The translations under genes and the position numbers were made by a program. Shown here piece after piece: positions 28,416-37,290 of a stretch of 64,000 nt of DNA. A model generated the notes under the pieces. It searched no databases, was not told the DNA's origin, and saw nothing but the letters and a program-made list of their open reading frames with translations. This DNA comes from Cupriavidus sp. (GTDB lineage: Bacteria > Pseudomonadota > Gammaproteobacteria > Burkholderiales > Burkholderiaceae), in the NCBI GenBank assembly GCA_031180665.1, contig JAPSLP010000019.1:32468-96467 (forward strand). The letters run 5' to 3'. Within the stretch, counting starts at the first letter, position 1. Each line of letters starts with the position of its first letter.

Positions 28416-30575
28416 ATGCCGACGCTGATCTGCAATTGCAACGACACCATGCCGCTTGACGGGGCGGCACTGTCGGATGCCTCCACCCAGCCGGGCGCTG
28501 CCCCGCTGAAAGTCCACCGCCTGCTGTGCCGCCGCGAAGTTGGCGCCTTCACCGCCGCGCTCGACGGCACCGAAGACGTGATCGTCGCCTGCACGCAGGA
28601 ACGCCCGCTGTTTACCGAACTGGCTGCCAAGACGCAGGCCGACGGCGTCGTCACCGCGCCGGTGCGCTTCGTCAATATCCGCGAAACGGGCGGCTGGTCG
28701 CGCGGCGCGCACAAGGACCCGCGCACGGCCAACGCCAAGATCGCCGCGCTGCTGGCCGCCGCGGCGCTGCCCGACCCGGACCCGGTGCCGGTGGTCGATT
28801 ACCGCTCGGCCGGCAGCGTACTGGTATTCGGTCCGGCGGCGCGCGCGCTGCCCTGGGCCGACCGCCTCGGCGCGGCGGGCCTGCAGGTGACGGTCCTGCT
28901 TGGCGGGCCCGATGGCGCCGGTGCCGTCGACGGCGCGACGCCGGCCGCGACGCGCGACTATCCGGTCCACAGCGGCCGGCTCGACAAGTTGAGCGGCTGG
29001 CTCGGCGCCTTCGAGGCCAGCTGGGAGACCGGCGCGGGCCGCTCCAATCCGATCGACCTGGACCTGTGCACCCGCTGCAATGCCTGCATCGAGGCCTGCC
29101 CGGAAGGCGCGATCGACTTCAGCTACCAGATCGACCTGAGCCGCTGCACCGCGCACCGCGACTGCGTGAAGGCCTGTGGCGCGGCCGCGGCGATCGACTT
29201 CGACCGGCCTGCCGGCGCCAATAGCGAGCGCTTCGACCTGGTCTTCGACCTGAACGACAGCCCCTTCTTCGGCCGGCACGCGCCGCCGCAGGGCTATCTG
29301 CATGCCGGCGCGGACCCGCTGCGGCAGGAGCGGATGGCACTCGCCGCGACGCAACTGGTCGGCGAATTCGAGAAGCCCAAGTTCTTCCAGTACAAGGAAT
29401 CGCTGTGCGCGCACGGCCGCAACCGGACCACCGGCTGCTCGGCGTGTATCGACGTCTGCTCGGCCGAGGCGATCGGCTCGCGCTGGCAGGACGGCAAGGG
29501 CCGCATCGAGGTCGCGCCGAATCTGTGCGTGGGCTGCGGGGCCTGCACCACGGTCTGCCCGACCGGCGCGATCAGCTATGCGTATCCGAAGCCGGATCAT
29601 CAGGGCCGGCGCTTGCGCACGCTGCTCTCGACCTACCGCCAGGCGGGCGGGCGCGATGCCGTGCTGCTGCTGCATGGGCAGGAGCATGGCGACGCGCGCA
29701 TCCTGGCGCTGGGCCGCGAGGCACGCGCCGGCCGGCTCGCCGGCCTCGCGCCGAACGTGATTCCGGCCGGCCTGTTCCATCCGGCCTCGGTCGGCCTGGA
29801 GCTGTGGCTGGCAGCGATCGCCTGGGGCGCGGACCGCGTCGCGGTGATGCTGACCGGCGACGAGGCGCCGCAATATCGCACCGCGCTGGCCGAGCAGATG
29901 GCGGTGGCGCAGGCCATCCTCGCCGGCCTGGGCTATCGCGGCGAGTTCTTTACGCTGATCGACGCACCCGATGCGGGCGCACTGGATCGCGCGCTGGCGC
30001 GCCTGTCGCCCAATCGTGCTGCGCTGCCCCCCGCGGCCTTCCACGCCGCGGCGGCCAAGCGCGAAACGCTCGGCTTCGCCCTCGATCACCTGGCCGCGCA
30101 CGCGCCGATGCCGGCCGAAACCGTGCCGCTGCCGGCCGGCGCCCCGCTGGGCGCGGTGCAGGTCGACACCGGCCGCTGCACCTTGTGCATGGCCTGCGTC
30201 GGTTCCTGTCCGTCGCAAGCGCTGCGCGACAACAGCGAGCGCCCGGTACTGTCCTTCCTCGAGCGCAACTGCGTGCAGTGCGGCTTGTGCGAGCGGACCT
30301 GCCCGGAAGATGCCATCACGCTGGTGCCGCGCCTGCTGACCGGCGATGGCGTGCGCCAGCCGGTGACGTTGCACGAGACCCGGCCCTTCCATTGCATCCG
30401 CTGCGCCAAGCCCTTCGGCACCGCGCAGATGGTCGAAGCCATGCTGGGACGCCTGGCCGGCCATCCGGCCTTCGCCGGCGCCGCGGCCGATCGCCTGAAG
30501 ATGTGCAGCGACTGCCGGGTCGTCGACATGATCGAGAAGGACACCGGCGCCGCGACCGGCGCGACGTTGCAGTAG
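28416..30575 (+). CDS. Multi-cluster 4Fe-4S ferredoxin-like protein of the formate dehydrogenase locus
   Basis: A 719-residue protein with many [4Fe-4S] motifs. CTRCNACIEACPEGA is near residue 210, a partial CTAHRDCVKACG next to it, CSACIDVC and CVGCGACTTVCPTGA follow near 350–380, and CTLCMACVGSCPSQA and CVQCGLCERTCPEDA are near 590–630. A CIRC/CSDC pair closes the protein. The first ~200 residues carry CNCNDTMPLDG and resemble a CoxF/HdrA-like opening. It is likely an electron carrier or assembly factor for formate dehydrogenase; direct function is not established. A palindromic repeat separates it from the chaperone gene. Confidence 0.88.
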   Translation: MPTLICNCNDTMPLDGAALSDASTQPGAAPLKVHRLLCRREVGAFTAALDGTEDVIVACTQERPLFTELAAKTQADGVVTAPVRFVNIRETGGWSRGAHKDPRTANAKIAALLAAAALPDPDPVPVVDYRSAGSVLVFGPAARALPWADRLGAAGLQVTVLLGGPDGAGAVDGATPAATRDYPVHSGRLDKLSGWLGAFEASWETGAGRSNPIDLDLCTRCNACIEACPEGAIDFSYQIDLSRCTAHRDCVKACGAAAAIDFDRPAGANSERFDLVFDLNDSPFFGRHAPPQGYLHAGADPLRQERMALAATQLVGEFEKPKFFQYKESLCAHGRNRTTGCSACIDVCSAEAIGSRWQDGKGRIEVAPNLCVGCGACTTVCPTGAISYAYPKPDHQGRRLRTLLSTYRQAGGRDAVLLLHGQEHGDARILALGREARAGRLAGLAPNVIPAGLFHPASVGLELWLAAIAWGADRVAVMLTGDEAPQYRTALAEQMAVAQAILAGLGYRGEFFTLIDAPDAGALDRALARLSPNRAALPPAAFHAAAAKRETLGFALDHLAAHAPMPAETVPLPAGAPLGAVQVDTGRCTLCMACVGSCPSQALRDNSERPVLSFLERNCVQCGLCERTCPEDAITLVPRLLTGDGVRQPVTLHETRPFHCIRCAKPFGTAQMVEAMLGRLAGHPAFAGAAADRLKMCSDCRVVDMIEKDTGAATGATLQ

Positions 30576-30591
30576 TGTGATCCGCCGCAGC

Positions 30592-30647
30592 TTGCCCTCT
30601 CCCCCGGCCCCTCCCGCAAGCGGAAGAAGGGGCAGGGGAGAGGGCAA
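30592..30647. repeat. Interspersed palindromic repeat (CCCTCTCCCC type)
   Basis: Perfect 13-base arms TTGCCCTCTCCCC and GGGGAGAGGGCAA enclose CCTCCCGCAAGCGG. This is a common palindromic element of high-GC proteobacteria; a diverged relative occurs at 59339–59380. It sits between the ferredoxin-like gene and the chaperone gene. Confidence 0.8.
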
Positions 30648-30706
30648 CCCACACCGACCATCCGGGCCAAACGTATCCACACCGCCAAAGATCCAAGCCT
30701 GAATCC

Positions 30707-31342
30707 ATGAGCGATACCCGACCGATCCGCCTCACCGCACCCGCCGCCCCCGCGGACCAGGCCGAAGATACCGCCCGCGCCGACCTCTACGGCCTGCTTG
30801 CCACGCTGTTCTATCGCGCCCCCGACGCGGCGCTGCTGCACCATATCGCCGCCAATCGCGCCCATCCGGACGATGCCGCCAGCCCGCTGGGCCAGGCGTG
30901 GAACGCACTGGGCGAAGCGGCGGCGGGCACCACCGAGGCGGAGGCCGCGGACGAATACCAGCAGCTCTTCGTCGGCATCGGCAAGCCCGATGTCTTTCTG
31001 TACGGCTCGTACTACCAGACCGGCTTTCTGCACGAACGCCCGCTGGTGGCGGTGCGCGAGGATCTGGCGCGCTACGGGCTCGAGCGTCATGAAGGCGTCA
31101 GCGAACCCGAGGACCATATTGCGACGCTATGCGAGGTGATGCGCTTCCTGATCGCCGGCGATGACCTCGCGGTGTCGAACCTGGGCGAGCAGCAGCGCTT
31201 CTTTGCGCGCCATCTGCAACCGTGGGTCGAGTCGCTGTGCGATACGGTGATCGCGCATCCGGGCGCGCGCTTCTATGCGCGTGCGGCGGAGCTGCTGAAG
31301 TCGTTCGCGGCCGTCGAGGCGGTTGCGATGGAGATGAACTGA
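30707..31342 (+). CDS. TorD/DmsD-family chaperone for formate dehydrogenase
   Basis: A 211-residue all-helical protein of the TorD family, which binds Tat signal peptides of molybdoenzymes and helps cofactor loading before export. Typical segments are ADLYGLLATLFYRAPD, EYQQLFVGIGKPDVFLYGSYYQTGFLHERPL (a family hallmark), EPEDHIATLCEVMRFLI and FFARHLQPWVESLCD. The client is most likely the Tat-exported alpha subunit encoded at 31916. A terminator-like hairpin follows it. Confidence 0.9.
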   Translation: MSDTRPIRLTAPAAPADQAEDTARADLYGLLATLFYRAPDAALLHHIAANRAHPDDAASPLGQAWNALGEAAAGTTEAEAADEYQQLFVGIGKPDVFLYGSYYQTGFLHERPLVAVREDLARYGLERHEGVSEPEDHIATLCEVMRFLIAGDDLAVSNLGEQQRFFARHLQPWVESLCDTVIAHPGARFYARAAELLKSFAAVEAVAMEMN

Positions 31343-31372
31343 TTGCGTGGATTGCGTGGCAGCGCTAAAGCG

Positions 31373-31391
31373 AACGGCTCGGCGAGCCGTT
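31373..31391 (+). terminator. Hairpin after the chaperone gene
   Basis: Arms AACGGCTC and GAGCCGTT (8 bp, 3-base loop) lie 30 bases after the stop and are followed by AAACG rather than a T-run, so it may be a weak terminator or processing stem. Confidence 0.45.
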
Positions 31392-31444
31392 AAACGCGCA
31401 GTTGGCGTGCAGAACGAGATGTCGCGCCGCGGGTCCCGGTGGGG

Positions 31445-31476
31445 TGCAAATGACATGTCTCAAGACATTTGATGCA
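31445..31476. promoter_or_regulatory. Dyad symmetry upstream of the structural formate dehydrogenase genes
   Basis: ATGTCT and AGACAT (31455–31468) face each other across CA, within an outer TGCA...TGCA frame at 31445 and 31473. It lies ~140 bases before the Tat-peptide gene that opens the structural operon, a place fit for a regulator binding site; the protein is unknown. The rest of the 264-base gap contains no gene; a small CGGTAA/TTACCG stem sits at 31581–31595, directly before the ribosome binding site. Confidence 0.35.
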
Positions 31477-31606
31477 CAGCGCCATGGTTACGGAAAATCA
31501 GGATAAACCCGCGGTTAGCATGGTCATTGCGTGCATATCGATCTACAATACGCAAAACAATGCATAACTAGATTGGTAATCGGTAAAAATTACCGAGGAG
31601 CCCCCC

Positions 31607-31816
31607 ATGAAAGAGAAGGAAACCCGGGTCGCACGTCGCCATTTCCTCGCGGGTGCTGGCGTCGTGGCTGCCGCCGCGGGTACCGCGGCCCTGACCGCGC
31701 GCACTCCCGCCGCCCCCGCCGGTGCGATCCCCGCACCGGAACCCACTCCTGCCGACAGCAACGGTTACCGTGTCTCTGAACACGTACGGAAGTATTACCG
31801 GACGACGCTGGTATAA
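31607..31816 (+). CDS. Small twin-arginine protein of formate dehydrogenase loci
   Basis: A 69-residue protein beginning MKEKETRVARRHFLAGAGVV, a twin-arginine signal with RRHFL, followed by an Ala-rich helix and a short Pro-rich then YRVSEHVRKYYRTTLV tail. Such formate-dehydrogenase-region Tat proteins precede the alpha subunit in many proteobacteria; function is unknown, perhaps helping targeting of the complex. GAGGAG before the ATG is a strong ribosome binding site. It is followed by 99 bases and the alpha gene. Confidence 0.85.
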   Translation: MKEKETRVARRHFLAGAGVVAAAAGTAALTARTPAAPAGAIPAPEPTPADSNGYRVSEHVRKYYRTTLV

Positions 31817-31915
31817 GCCGCGCGATTGCCGGTTCGCCGTGATGCCCGTCATCCCGGCGCGACCGTGTCTCGCGATATCGCTTTCACCTGCTTCGTACCT
31901 TTCCCGAGGTGACAC

Positions 31916-34900
31916 ATGATTCTGACCCGCAAGCACGCGGCCCAGGGCGGCGCCCCTGCGCAGCGCGTTGATCGACTCGCGTCCGCTCAGCCGGCCGCCG
32001 CTTCGTCCGCACGCCTGTCGGCACGGCTCGCCACGAGTCTCGCCGGCGCGATGCCGACCATGGACCGCCGCAGCTTCCTGAAGCGTTCGGGCATTGGCGT
32101 GGGCGCGGGCCTGGCTGCCTCGCAACTGTCGCTGATCCGCAAGGCCGATGCCGCCGACGGCAAGGCCGCCGGCAACGGCAAGGGCGACATCGTCGTGCGC
32201 CGCACGGTCTGCGGCCACTGCTCGGTCGGCTGCGCGGTCGACGCGGTGGTGCAGAACGGCGTCTGGGTCCGCCAGGAGCCGGTGTTCGATTCGCCGATCA
32301 ACATGGGCGCGCATTGCGCCAAGGGTGCGGCGCTGCGCGAGCACGGCCACGGCGAGTACCGGCTGAAATACCCGATGAAGCTCGTCAACGGCAAGTACCA
32401 GCGCATCAGCTGGGACCAGGCGCTGGACGAGATCACCGCGAAGATGAAGCAGATCCGCCAGGAGACCGGCCCGGATTCGATGTTCTTCATCGGCTCGTCC
32501 AAGCACAGCAACGAGCAGTCCTACCTGTTGCGCAAGTGGGTGTCGTTCTTCGGCACCAACAATACCGACCACCAGGCGCGCATCTGCCACTCGACTACCG
32601 TCGCGGGCGTGGCCAATACCTGGGGCTACGGTGCGATGACCAATTCGTACAACGATATGCAGAACAGCAAGGCTGCGCTGTATATCGGCTCGAACGCGGC
32701 CGAGGCGCATCCGGTGTCGATGCTGCATCTGCTGCATGCCAAGGAAAACGGCTGCAAGGTGATCGTGGTCGATCCGCGCTACACCCGCACCGCGGCCAAG
32801 GCCGAGCAGTATGTCCGCATCCGCTCGGGCACCGACATTCCGTTCCTGTTCGGCGTGCTGTACCACATCTTCAACAACGGCTGGGAAGACAAGGCGTATA
32901 TCCAGGCGCGCGTCTACGGCATGGACAAGGTGCGCGAGGAAGTCCTCGCCAAGTGGACGCCGGACAAGGTGGAAGAGGCCTGCGGCGTGCCCGAGGCCGA
33001 GGTCTACAAGGTTGCCGAGACCATGGCCAAGAACCGGCCGAGCACGCTGGTCTGGTGCATGGGCCAGACCCAGCACACGATCGGTAACGCGATGGTGCGC
33101 GCCTCCTGCATCGTGCAGCTGGCGCTGGGCAACATCGGCGTGTCGGGCGGCGGCGCCAACATCTTCCGCGGCCACGATAACGTGCAGGGCGCGACCGACG
33201 TCGGCCCGAACCCGGATTCGCTGCCGGGCTACTACGGCCTGGCCACCGGTGCGTGGAAGCACTACGCCGCGGTGTGGAACGTCGATTACGAGTGGATCAA
33301 GTCGCAGTTCCCCTCGCAGGCGATGATGGAGAAGTCCGGCACCACGGTGTCGCGCTGGATCGATATCGTCACCGAGAAGAGCGACCTGATCGATCAGGAC
33401 AACAACGTCCGCGGCGTGTTCTTCTGGGGCCATGCGCCGAACTCGCAGACGCGCGGCCTCGAAATGAAGAAGGCGCTCGACAAGCTGGACCTGCTGGTGG
33501 TGATCGACCCGTATCCGTCGGCCACCGCGGCGATGGCCAACATGCCGCCGGCCGAGGGCGACAAGGTCAATCCGAACCGCGCCGTCTATCTGCTGCCGGC
33601 TGCCACGCAGTTCGAGACCTCGGGTTCGTGCACGGCATCGAACCGTTCGCTGCAATGGCGCGAGAAGGTCATCGAGCCGCTGTTCGAGTCGATGCCCGAC
33701 CACACGATCATGCAGGCCTTCGCCGACAAGCTCGGCTTCGGCAAGGAGCTGTCGCGCAACTACAAGATGATCGAGGTCAAGCGCGCCGGCCGTACCTGGA
33801 TGGAGCCGGAGCCCGAGTCGATCCTGCGCGAGATCAACAAGTCGAACTGGACCATCGGCTACACCGGCCAGTCGCCGGAACGGCTGAAGGCGCATATGAA
33901 GAATATGCAGATGTTCGACGTCAAGACGCTGCGCTGCAAGGGCGGCAAGGACGCGGCCACCGGCTACGACCTGACCGGCGACTACTTCGGCCTGCCGTGG
34001 CCGTGCTACGGCACGCCGGAGCTCAAGCACCCGGGCTCGCCGAACCTGTACGACACGACCCGCCACGTGATGGACGGCGGCGGCAACTTCCGCGCCAACT
34101 TCGGCGTGGAGCGCGACGGCGTCAACCTGCTGGCCGAGGACGGCTCGCATTCGGTCGGCGCGGAGATCACCACCGGCTATCCCGAGTTCGACCACGTGCT
34201 GCTCAAGAAGCTGGGCTGGTGGGACGACCTGACCGACGCCGAGAAGCAGGCTGCCGAAGGCAAGAACTGGAAGACCGACCTGTCGGGCGGCATCCAGCGC
34301 GTCGTGCTCAAGGTCCACGGCTGCCATCCCTTCGGCAACGCCAAGGCGCGCGCGGTGGTGTGGAACTTCCCCGATCCGATTCCGCAGCACCGCGAGCCGC
34401 TGTACTCGACCCGTCCGGACATGGTCGCCAAGTATCCGACCCACGACGACAAGATGGCGTTCTGGCGCCTGCCGACGCTGTACAAGACCGTGCAGCAGCG
34501 CAACGTCGAGAACAAGATCCACGAGAAATTCCCGATCATCCTGACCTCCGGCCGTCTGGTCGAATACGAGGGCGGGGGCGAGGAAACGCGTTCGAACCCG
34601 TGGCTGGCCGAGCTGCAGCAGGAGAACTTCGTCGAGATCAATCCGCGCGCGGCCTCCGCACGCGGCATCCGCAACGGCGACTACTGCTGGGTCAAGACGC
34701 CGACCGGCGCCACGCTGAAGGTGCGCGCGCTGGTCACGGAGCGGGTCGGCCCGGATACCGCGTTCATCCCGTTCCACTTCTCGGGCTGGTGGCAGGGCAA
34801 GGACATGCTGGACTACTACCCGGACGGCGCGCATCCGATCGTGCGGGGCGAGGCGGTCAACACGGCGACAACCTACGGCTACGACGCGGTGACGATGATG

Positions 34901-34945
34901 CAGGAAACCAAGACGACGGTCTGCCAGATCGAGCGCTTCGCGTAA
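31916..34945 (+). CDS. Formate dehydrogenase alpha subunit (molybdopterin, Tat-exported)
   Basis: Catalytic subunit that oxidises formate to CO2 at a Mo/W-bis-pterin centre, 1009 residues. A Tat signal with RRSFLKR at 51–57 lies behind a 48-residue basic lead. An N-terminal [4Fe-4S] site uses Cys99, Cys102, Cys106 and Cys134. The metal ligand is Cys224 in RICHSTTV, so this is a cysteine rather than selenocysteine enzyme. Next comes GANIFRGHDNVQGATDVGP, and a C-terminal pterin domain holds LTSGRLVEYEGGGEETRSNPWLAEL. Shorter starts at Met46 or Met49 are possible. It is followed by the beta gene after 10 bases. Confidence 0.95.
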   Translation: MILTRKHAAQGGAPAQRVDRLASAQPAAASSARLSARLATSLAGAMPTMDRRSFLKRSGIGVGAGLAASQLSLIRKADAADGKAAGNGKGDIVVRRTVCGHCSVGCAVDAVVQNGVWVRQEPVFDSPINMGAHCAKGAALREHGHGEYRLKYPMKLVNGKYQRISWDQALDEITAKMKQIRQETGPDSMFFIGSSKHSNEQSYLLRKWVSFFGTNNTDHQARICHSTTVAGVANTWGYGAMTNSYNDMQNSKAALYIGSNAAEAHPVSMLHLLHAKENGCKVIVVDPRYTRTAAKAEQYVRIRSGTDIPFLFGVLYHIFNNGWEDKAYIQARVYGMDKVREEVLAKWTPDKVEEACGVPEAEVYKVAETMAKNRPSTLVWCMGQTQHTIGNAMVRASCIVQLALGNIGVSGGGANIFRGHDNVQGATDVGPNPDSLPGYYGLATGAWKHYAAVWNVDYEWIKSQFPSQAMMEKSGTTVSRWIDIVTEKSDLIDQDNNVRGVFFWGHAPNSQTRGLEMKKALDKLDLLVVIDPYPSATAAMANMPPAEGDKVNPNRAVYLLPAATQFETSGSCTASNRSLQWREKVIEPLFESMPDHTIMQAFADKLGFGKELSRNYKMIEVKRAGRTWMEPEPESILREINKSNWTIGYTGQSPERLKAHMKNMQMFDVKTLRCKGGKDAATGYDLTGDYFGLPWPCYGTPELKHPGSPNLYDTTRHVMDGGGNFRANFGVERDGVNLLAEDGSHSVGAEITTGYPEFDHVLLKKLGWWDDLTDAEKQAAEGKNWKTDLSGGIQRVVLKVHGCHPFGNAKARAVVWNFPDPIPQHREPLYSTRPDMVAKYPTHDDKMAFWRLPTLYKTVQQRNVENKIHEKFPIILTSGRLVEYEGGGEETRSNPWLAELQQENFVEINPRAASARGIRNGDYCWVKTPTGATLKVRALVTERVGPDTAFIPFHFSGWWQGKDMLDYYPDGAHPIVRGEAVNTATTYGYDAVTMMQETKTTVCQIERFA

Positions 34946-34955
34946 GGGGAACACA

Positions 34956-35645
34956 ATGGCACGCATGAAATTCATCTGTGACGCCGAGCGCTGCATCGAA
35001 TGCAACAGCTGCGTCACCGCTTGCAAGAACGAGCACGAGGTACCGTGGGGCGTCAACCGGCGCCGCGTGGTGACCGTCAACGACGGCGTGCAGGGCGCGG
35101 AGAAGTCGATCTCGGTGGCCTGCATGCACTGCTCGGACGCGCCGTGCATGGCGGTCTGCCCGGTCGATTGCTTCTACCGCACCGATGACGGCGTGGTGCT
35201 GCACGACAAGGATGTCTGCATCGGCTGCGGCTACTGCTCCTATGCGTGCCCGTTCGGCGCGCCGCAGTTTCCGTCGACCGGCACCTTCGGCGTGCGCGGC
35301 AAGATGGACAAGTGCACGTTCTGCGCGGGCGGTCCGGAAGCCAATGGCAGCGAGGCCGAGTTCGAGAAGTACGGCCGCAACCGCCTGGCCGAAGGCAAGC
35401 TGCCGCTGTGCGCGGAGATGTGCTCGACCAAGGCGCTGCTCGGCGGCGACGGCGACGTGATCGCCGACATCCTGCGCAACCGCGTGATCAAGCGCGGCAC
35501 CGGCGGCGATGTGTTTGGCTGGGGCACCGCCTACGGCACCAACGGCCAGGCTGCCCAGCGCGCCCCGGCCGCGCCGGCCGGCACCCCGGCTCCGGCCCAG
35601 CAGACGCCGGCCGGTCCGTCCACTCCCGCGGGGCAGGCATCATGA
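34956..35645 (+). CDS. Formate dehydrogenase beta subunit (4Fe-4S)
   Basis: Electron-transfer subunit of 229 residues with four cysteine groups that can hold four [4Fe-4S] clusters: CIECNSCVTACKNEHEVPWG near the N-terminus, CMHCSDAPCMAVCPVDC, CIGCGYCSYACPFGAPQFP, and CTFCAGG together with CAEMCSTKAL. There is no membrane helix, unlike E. coli FdnH, so it would rely on the alpha and gamma subunits for placement. The last ~40 residues are an Ala/Pro/Thr-rich tail. Its stop overlaps the ATG of the next small gene. Confidence 0.94.
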   Translation: MARMKFICDAERCIECNSCVTACKNEHEVPWGVNRRRVVTVNDGVQGAEKSISVACMHCSDAPCMAVCPVDCFYRTDDGVVLHDKDVCIGCGYCSYACPFGAPQFPSTGTFGVRGKMDKCTFCAGGPEANGSEAEFEKYGRNRLAEGKLPLCAEMCSTKALLGGDGDVIADILRNRVIKRGTGGDVFGWGTAYGTNGQAAQRAPAAPAGTPAPAQQTPAGPSTPAGQAS

Positions 35646-35884
35646 AGATGAACAAGCTGATGTGGATGGCGGCTGGCGCCGCCGCACTGGTCGGGCTGGC
35701 GGGCTGCGGCGAGGAGCCGCAAACCGCCCAGCCGAGCCCGAAGAAGACCGATACCGCGGCCTGGAAGGGCGCGCCCGGCGATCCCTTCGTTGCCACCGGC
35801 TGGACGCAGGGCGACCAGACCAGCTGGCAGAAGCAGATCCGCCAGCGCAATCAGCTGCAGAACGAGTACACGCGCGTCCAATGA
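35642..35884 (+). CDS. Small lipoprotein of the formate dehydrogenase operon
   Basis: An 80-residue protein starting MKMNKLMWMAAGAAALVGLAGC; LAGC is a lipobox with Cys22. The mature part is hydrophilic, with PFVATGWTQGDQTSWQKQIR and a YTRVQ end. The ATG overlaps the beta stop (ATGA), so it is translationally coupled. I do not know a function; its position between beta and gamma genes suggests an accessory part of the membrane-bound complex. Confidence 0.8.
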   Translation: MKMNKLMWMAAGAAALVGLAGCGEEPQTAQPSPKKTDTAAWKGAPGDPFVATGWTQGDQTSWQKQIRQRNQLQNEYTRVQ

Positions 35885-35945
35885 GCGGGGCGTGCATGGG
35901 CGGCCGCCGTTGCCGCCGACTTCAAGCCGATCCGAAGGAGGCCCT

Positions 35946-37196
35946 ATGAGCGCCAAGCTGATTTCCGCGCTGGCCGGCAAGGCCCGTGCCGCCGCGGCAA
36001 CGGCCGCATGCGCGCTGGCCCTGGCCGTGCCGCTGCTGCACGCCGGCGCGGCGCAGGCGCAGACCACGCCCGCGCCGGCGCCCGGACAGGCGGCGGCGCA
36101 GGGCCAGAGCCCCGCCGCGACGCCCGCGCCGGGGGACGCCGACACGAACAACCCTGCGCTGCATCCGCAGCAGCCGTTCTCGGGCATCGCCTCGCAGAAC
36201 ATCTTCGACGTGCCCGAGCGCGACATCGCCGCCGAGGCGCGCGAGCAGCAGAACCGCACGCGTACGCAGCCCGGCAACAACGCGCCGGTCTGGCGCGAGA
36301 TCAATTCGGACCAGCGCCACTACAGCAGCCTGCCGGACAAGGAAGCCGGCGTGCTGATCCTGCGTACCGGCCAGGAATGGCGGCTGTTGCGCAATGGCGT
36401 GATCACGGTCTGGGGCGGCTGGCTGCTGGTGCTGGTGCCGGCGGTGATCCTGGCTTTCTTCGTCTGGCGCGGCACGATTCCGCTGAAGTCGGCGCCGACG
36501 GGCCGCATGATCGAGCGCTTCACGCCGCTGGAGCGCATCGTCCACTGGACCATGGCGATCGCCTTCGTGGTGCTGGCGGTGTCGGGCATCGTGATGCTGT
36601 TCGGCAAGCATTTCCTGCTGCCGATCATGGGCCATACGCTGTTCGGCTGGCTGACCTATCTGCTCAAGAACGTCCACAACATCGTCGGGCCGGTCTTCAC
36701 GCTGTCGCTGATCGTCGGCTTCGTGATCTTCGTGCGCGACAACCTGCCGTCGCGCGACGACGTCCGCTGGCTGACCAGCCTGGGCGGCATCGCCAGCGGC
36801 AAGCATGTGCCGAGCGGTCGCTTCAACGCGGGCGAGAAGGGCTGGTTCTGGGTCGGCGTGTTCTTCCTTGGCATGCTGATCTCGGCCTCGGGCTTCGTGC
36901 TCGACAAGATCGTGCCGGGACTGGACTACTACCGCACCACGATGCAGCTGGCCCATATCGTCCACTCGATCGCCGCGATCGTGATGATGGCGATGGCGTT
37001 CGGCCATATCTACATGGGCACGATCGGCATGGAAGGCGCTTATCGCGCGATGCGCGATGGCTATGTCGACGAGGCCTGGGCGAAGGAGCACCACGAGCAC
37101 TGGTACGACGACGTCCGCTCGGGCAAGATCCCGGCCCAGCGCTCCACGCCTTCGCGCCGCCAGCCGGAACGACGGCCCGCGCCCGGCGAGGCATGA
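35946..37196 (+). CDS. Formate dehydrogenase gamma subunit (cytochrome b556)
   Basis: Membrane cytochrome b that passes electrons from formate oxidation to quinone, 416 residues. There is a cleavable signal with GAAQA near residue 38, a periplasmic Pro/Ala-rich segment, then helices at WGGWLLVLVPAVILAFFVW and, after RIVHWTMA, AFVVLAVSGIVMLFG. Further helices carry histidines in HNIVGPVF and LAHIVHSIAAI that can bind heme, and AFGHIYMGTIGMEGA is a late family motif. A strong AAGGAGG ribosome binding site precedes the start. It is longer than E. coli FdnI because of the ~140-residue periplasmic N-terminus, as in other Burkholderiales. Confidence 0.93.
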   Translation: MSAKLISALAGKARAAAATAACALALAVPLLHAGAAQAQTTPAPAPGQAAAQGQSPAATPAPGDADTNNPALHPQQPFSGIASQNIFDVPERDIAAEAREQQNRTRTQPGNNAPVWREINSDQRHYSSLPDKEAGVLILRTGQEWRLLRNGVITVWGGWLLVLVPAVILAFFVWRGTIPLKSAPTGRMIERFTPLERIVHWTMAIAFVVLAVSGIVMLFGKHFLLPIMGHTLFGWLTYLLKNVHNIVGPVFTLSLIVGFVIFVRDNLPSRDDVRWLTSLGGIASGKHVPSGRFNAGEKGWFWVGVFFLGMLISASGFVLDKIVPGLDYYRTTMQLAHIVHSIAAIVMMAMAFGHIYMGTIGMEGAYRAMRDGYVDEAWAKEHHEHWYDDVRSGKIPAQRSTPSRRQPERRPAPGEA

Positions 37197-37250
37197 GCGC
37201 TGCCGTACTGCCGTTGTACGAGCAGGGGGAGAAGTGGCCGGGATGAGCGC

Positions 37251-37256
37251 TACAAT
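37251..37256 (+). promoter_or_regulatory. Putative -10 element of sodC
   Basis: TACAAT 34 bases before the sodC ATG and close behind the formate dehydrogenase gamma stop suggests sodC has its own promoter. The -35 region is weak. Confidence 0.4.
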
Positions 37257-37290
37257 GCATGCTCGACATCACCGTGACAGGAGGTTCGGC

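Noticed and set aside
30592..30647. Rho-independent terminator
   Set aside because: The stem is strong but has no T-run, and the sequence matches an interspersed palindromic repeat type with a second copy in the window.
32570..32610. Selenocysteine (in-frame UGA) in the formate dehydrogenase active site
   Set aside because: The codon at 32585–32587 is TGC and the frame has no internal TGA.
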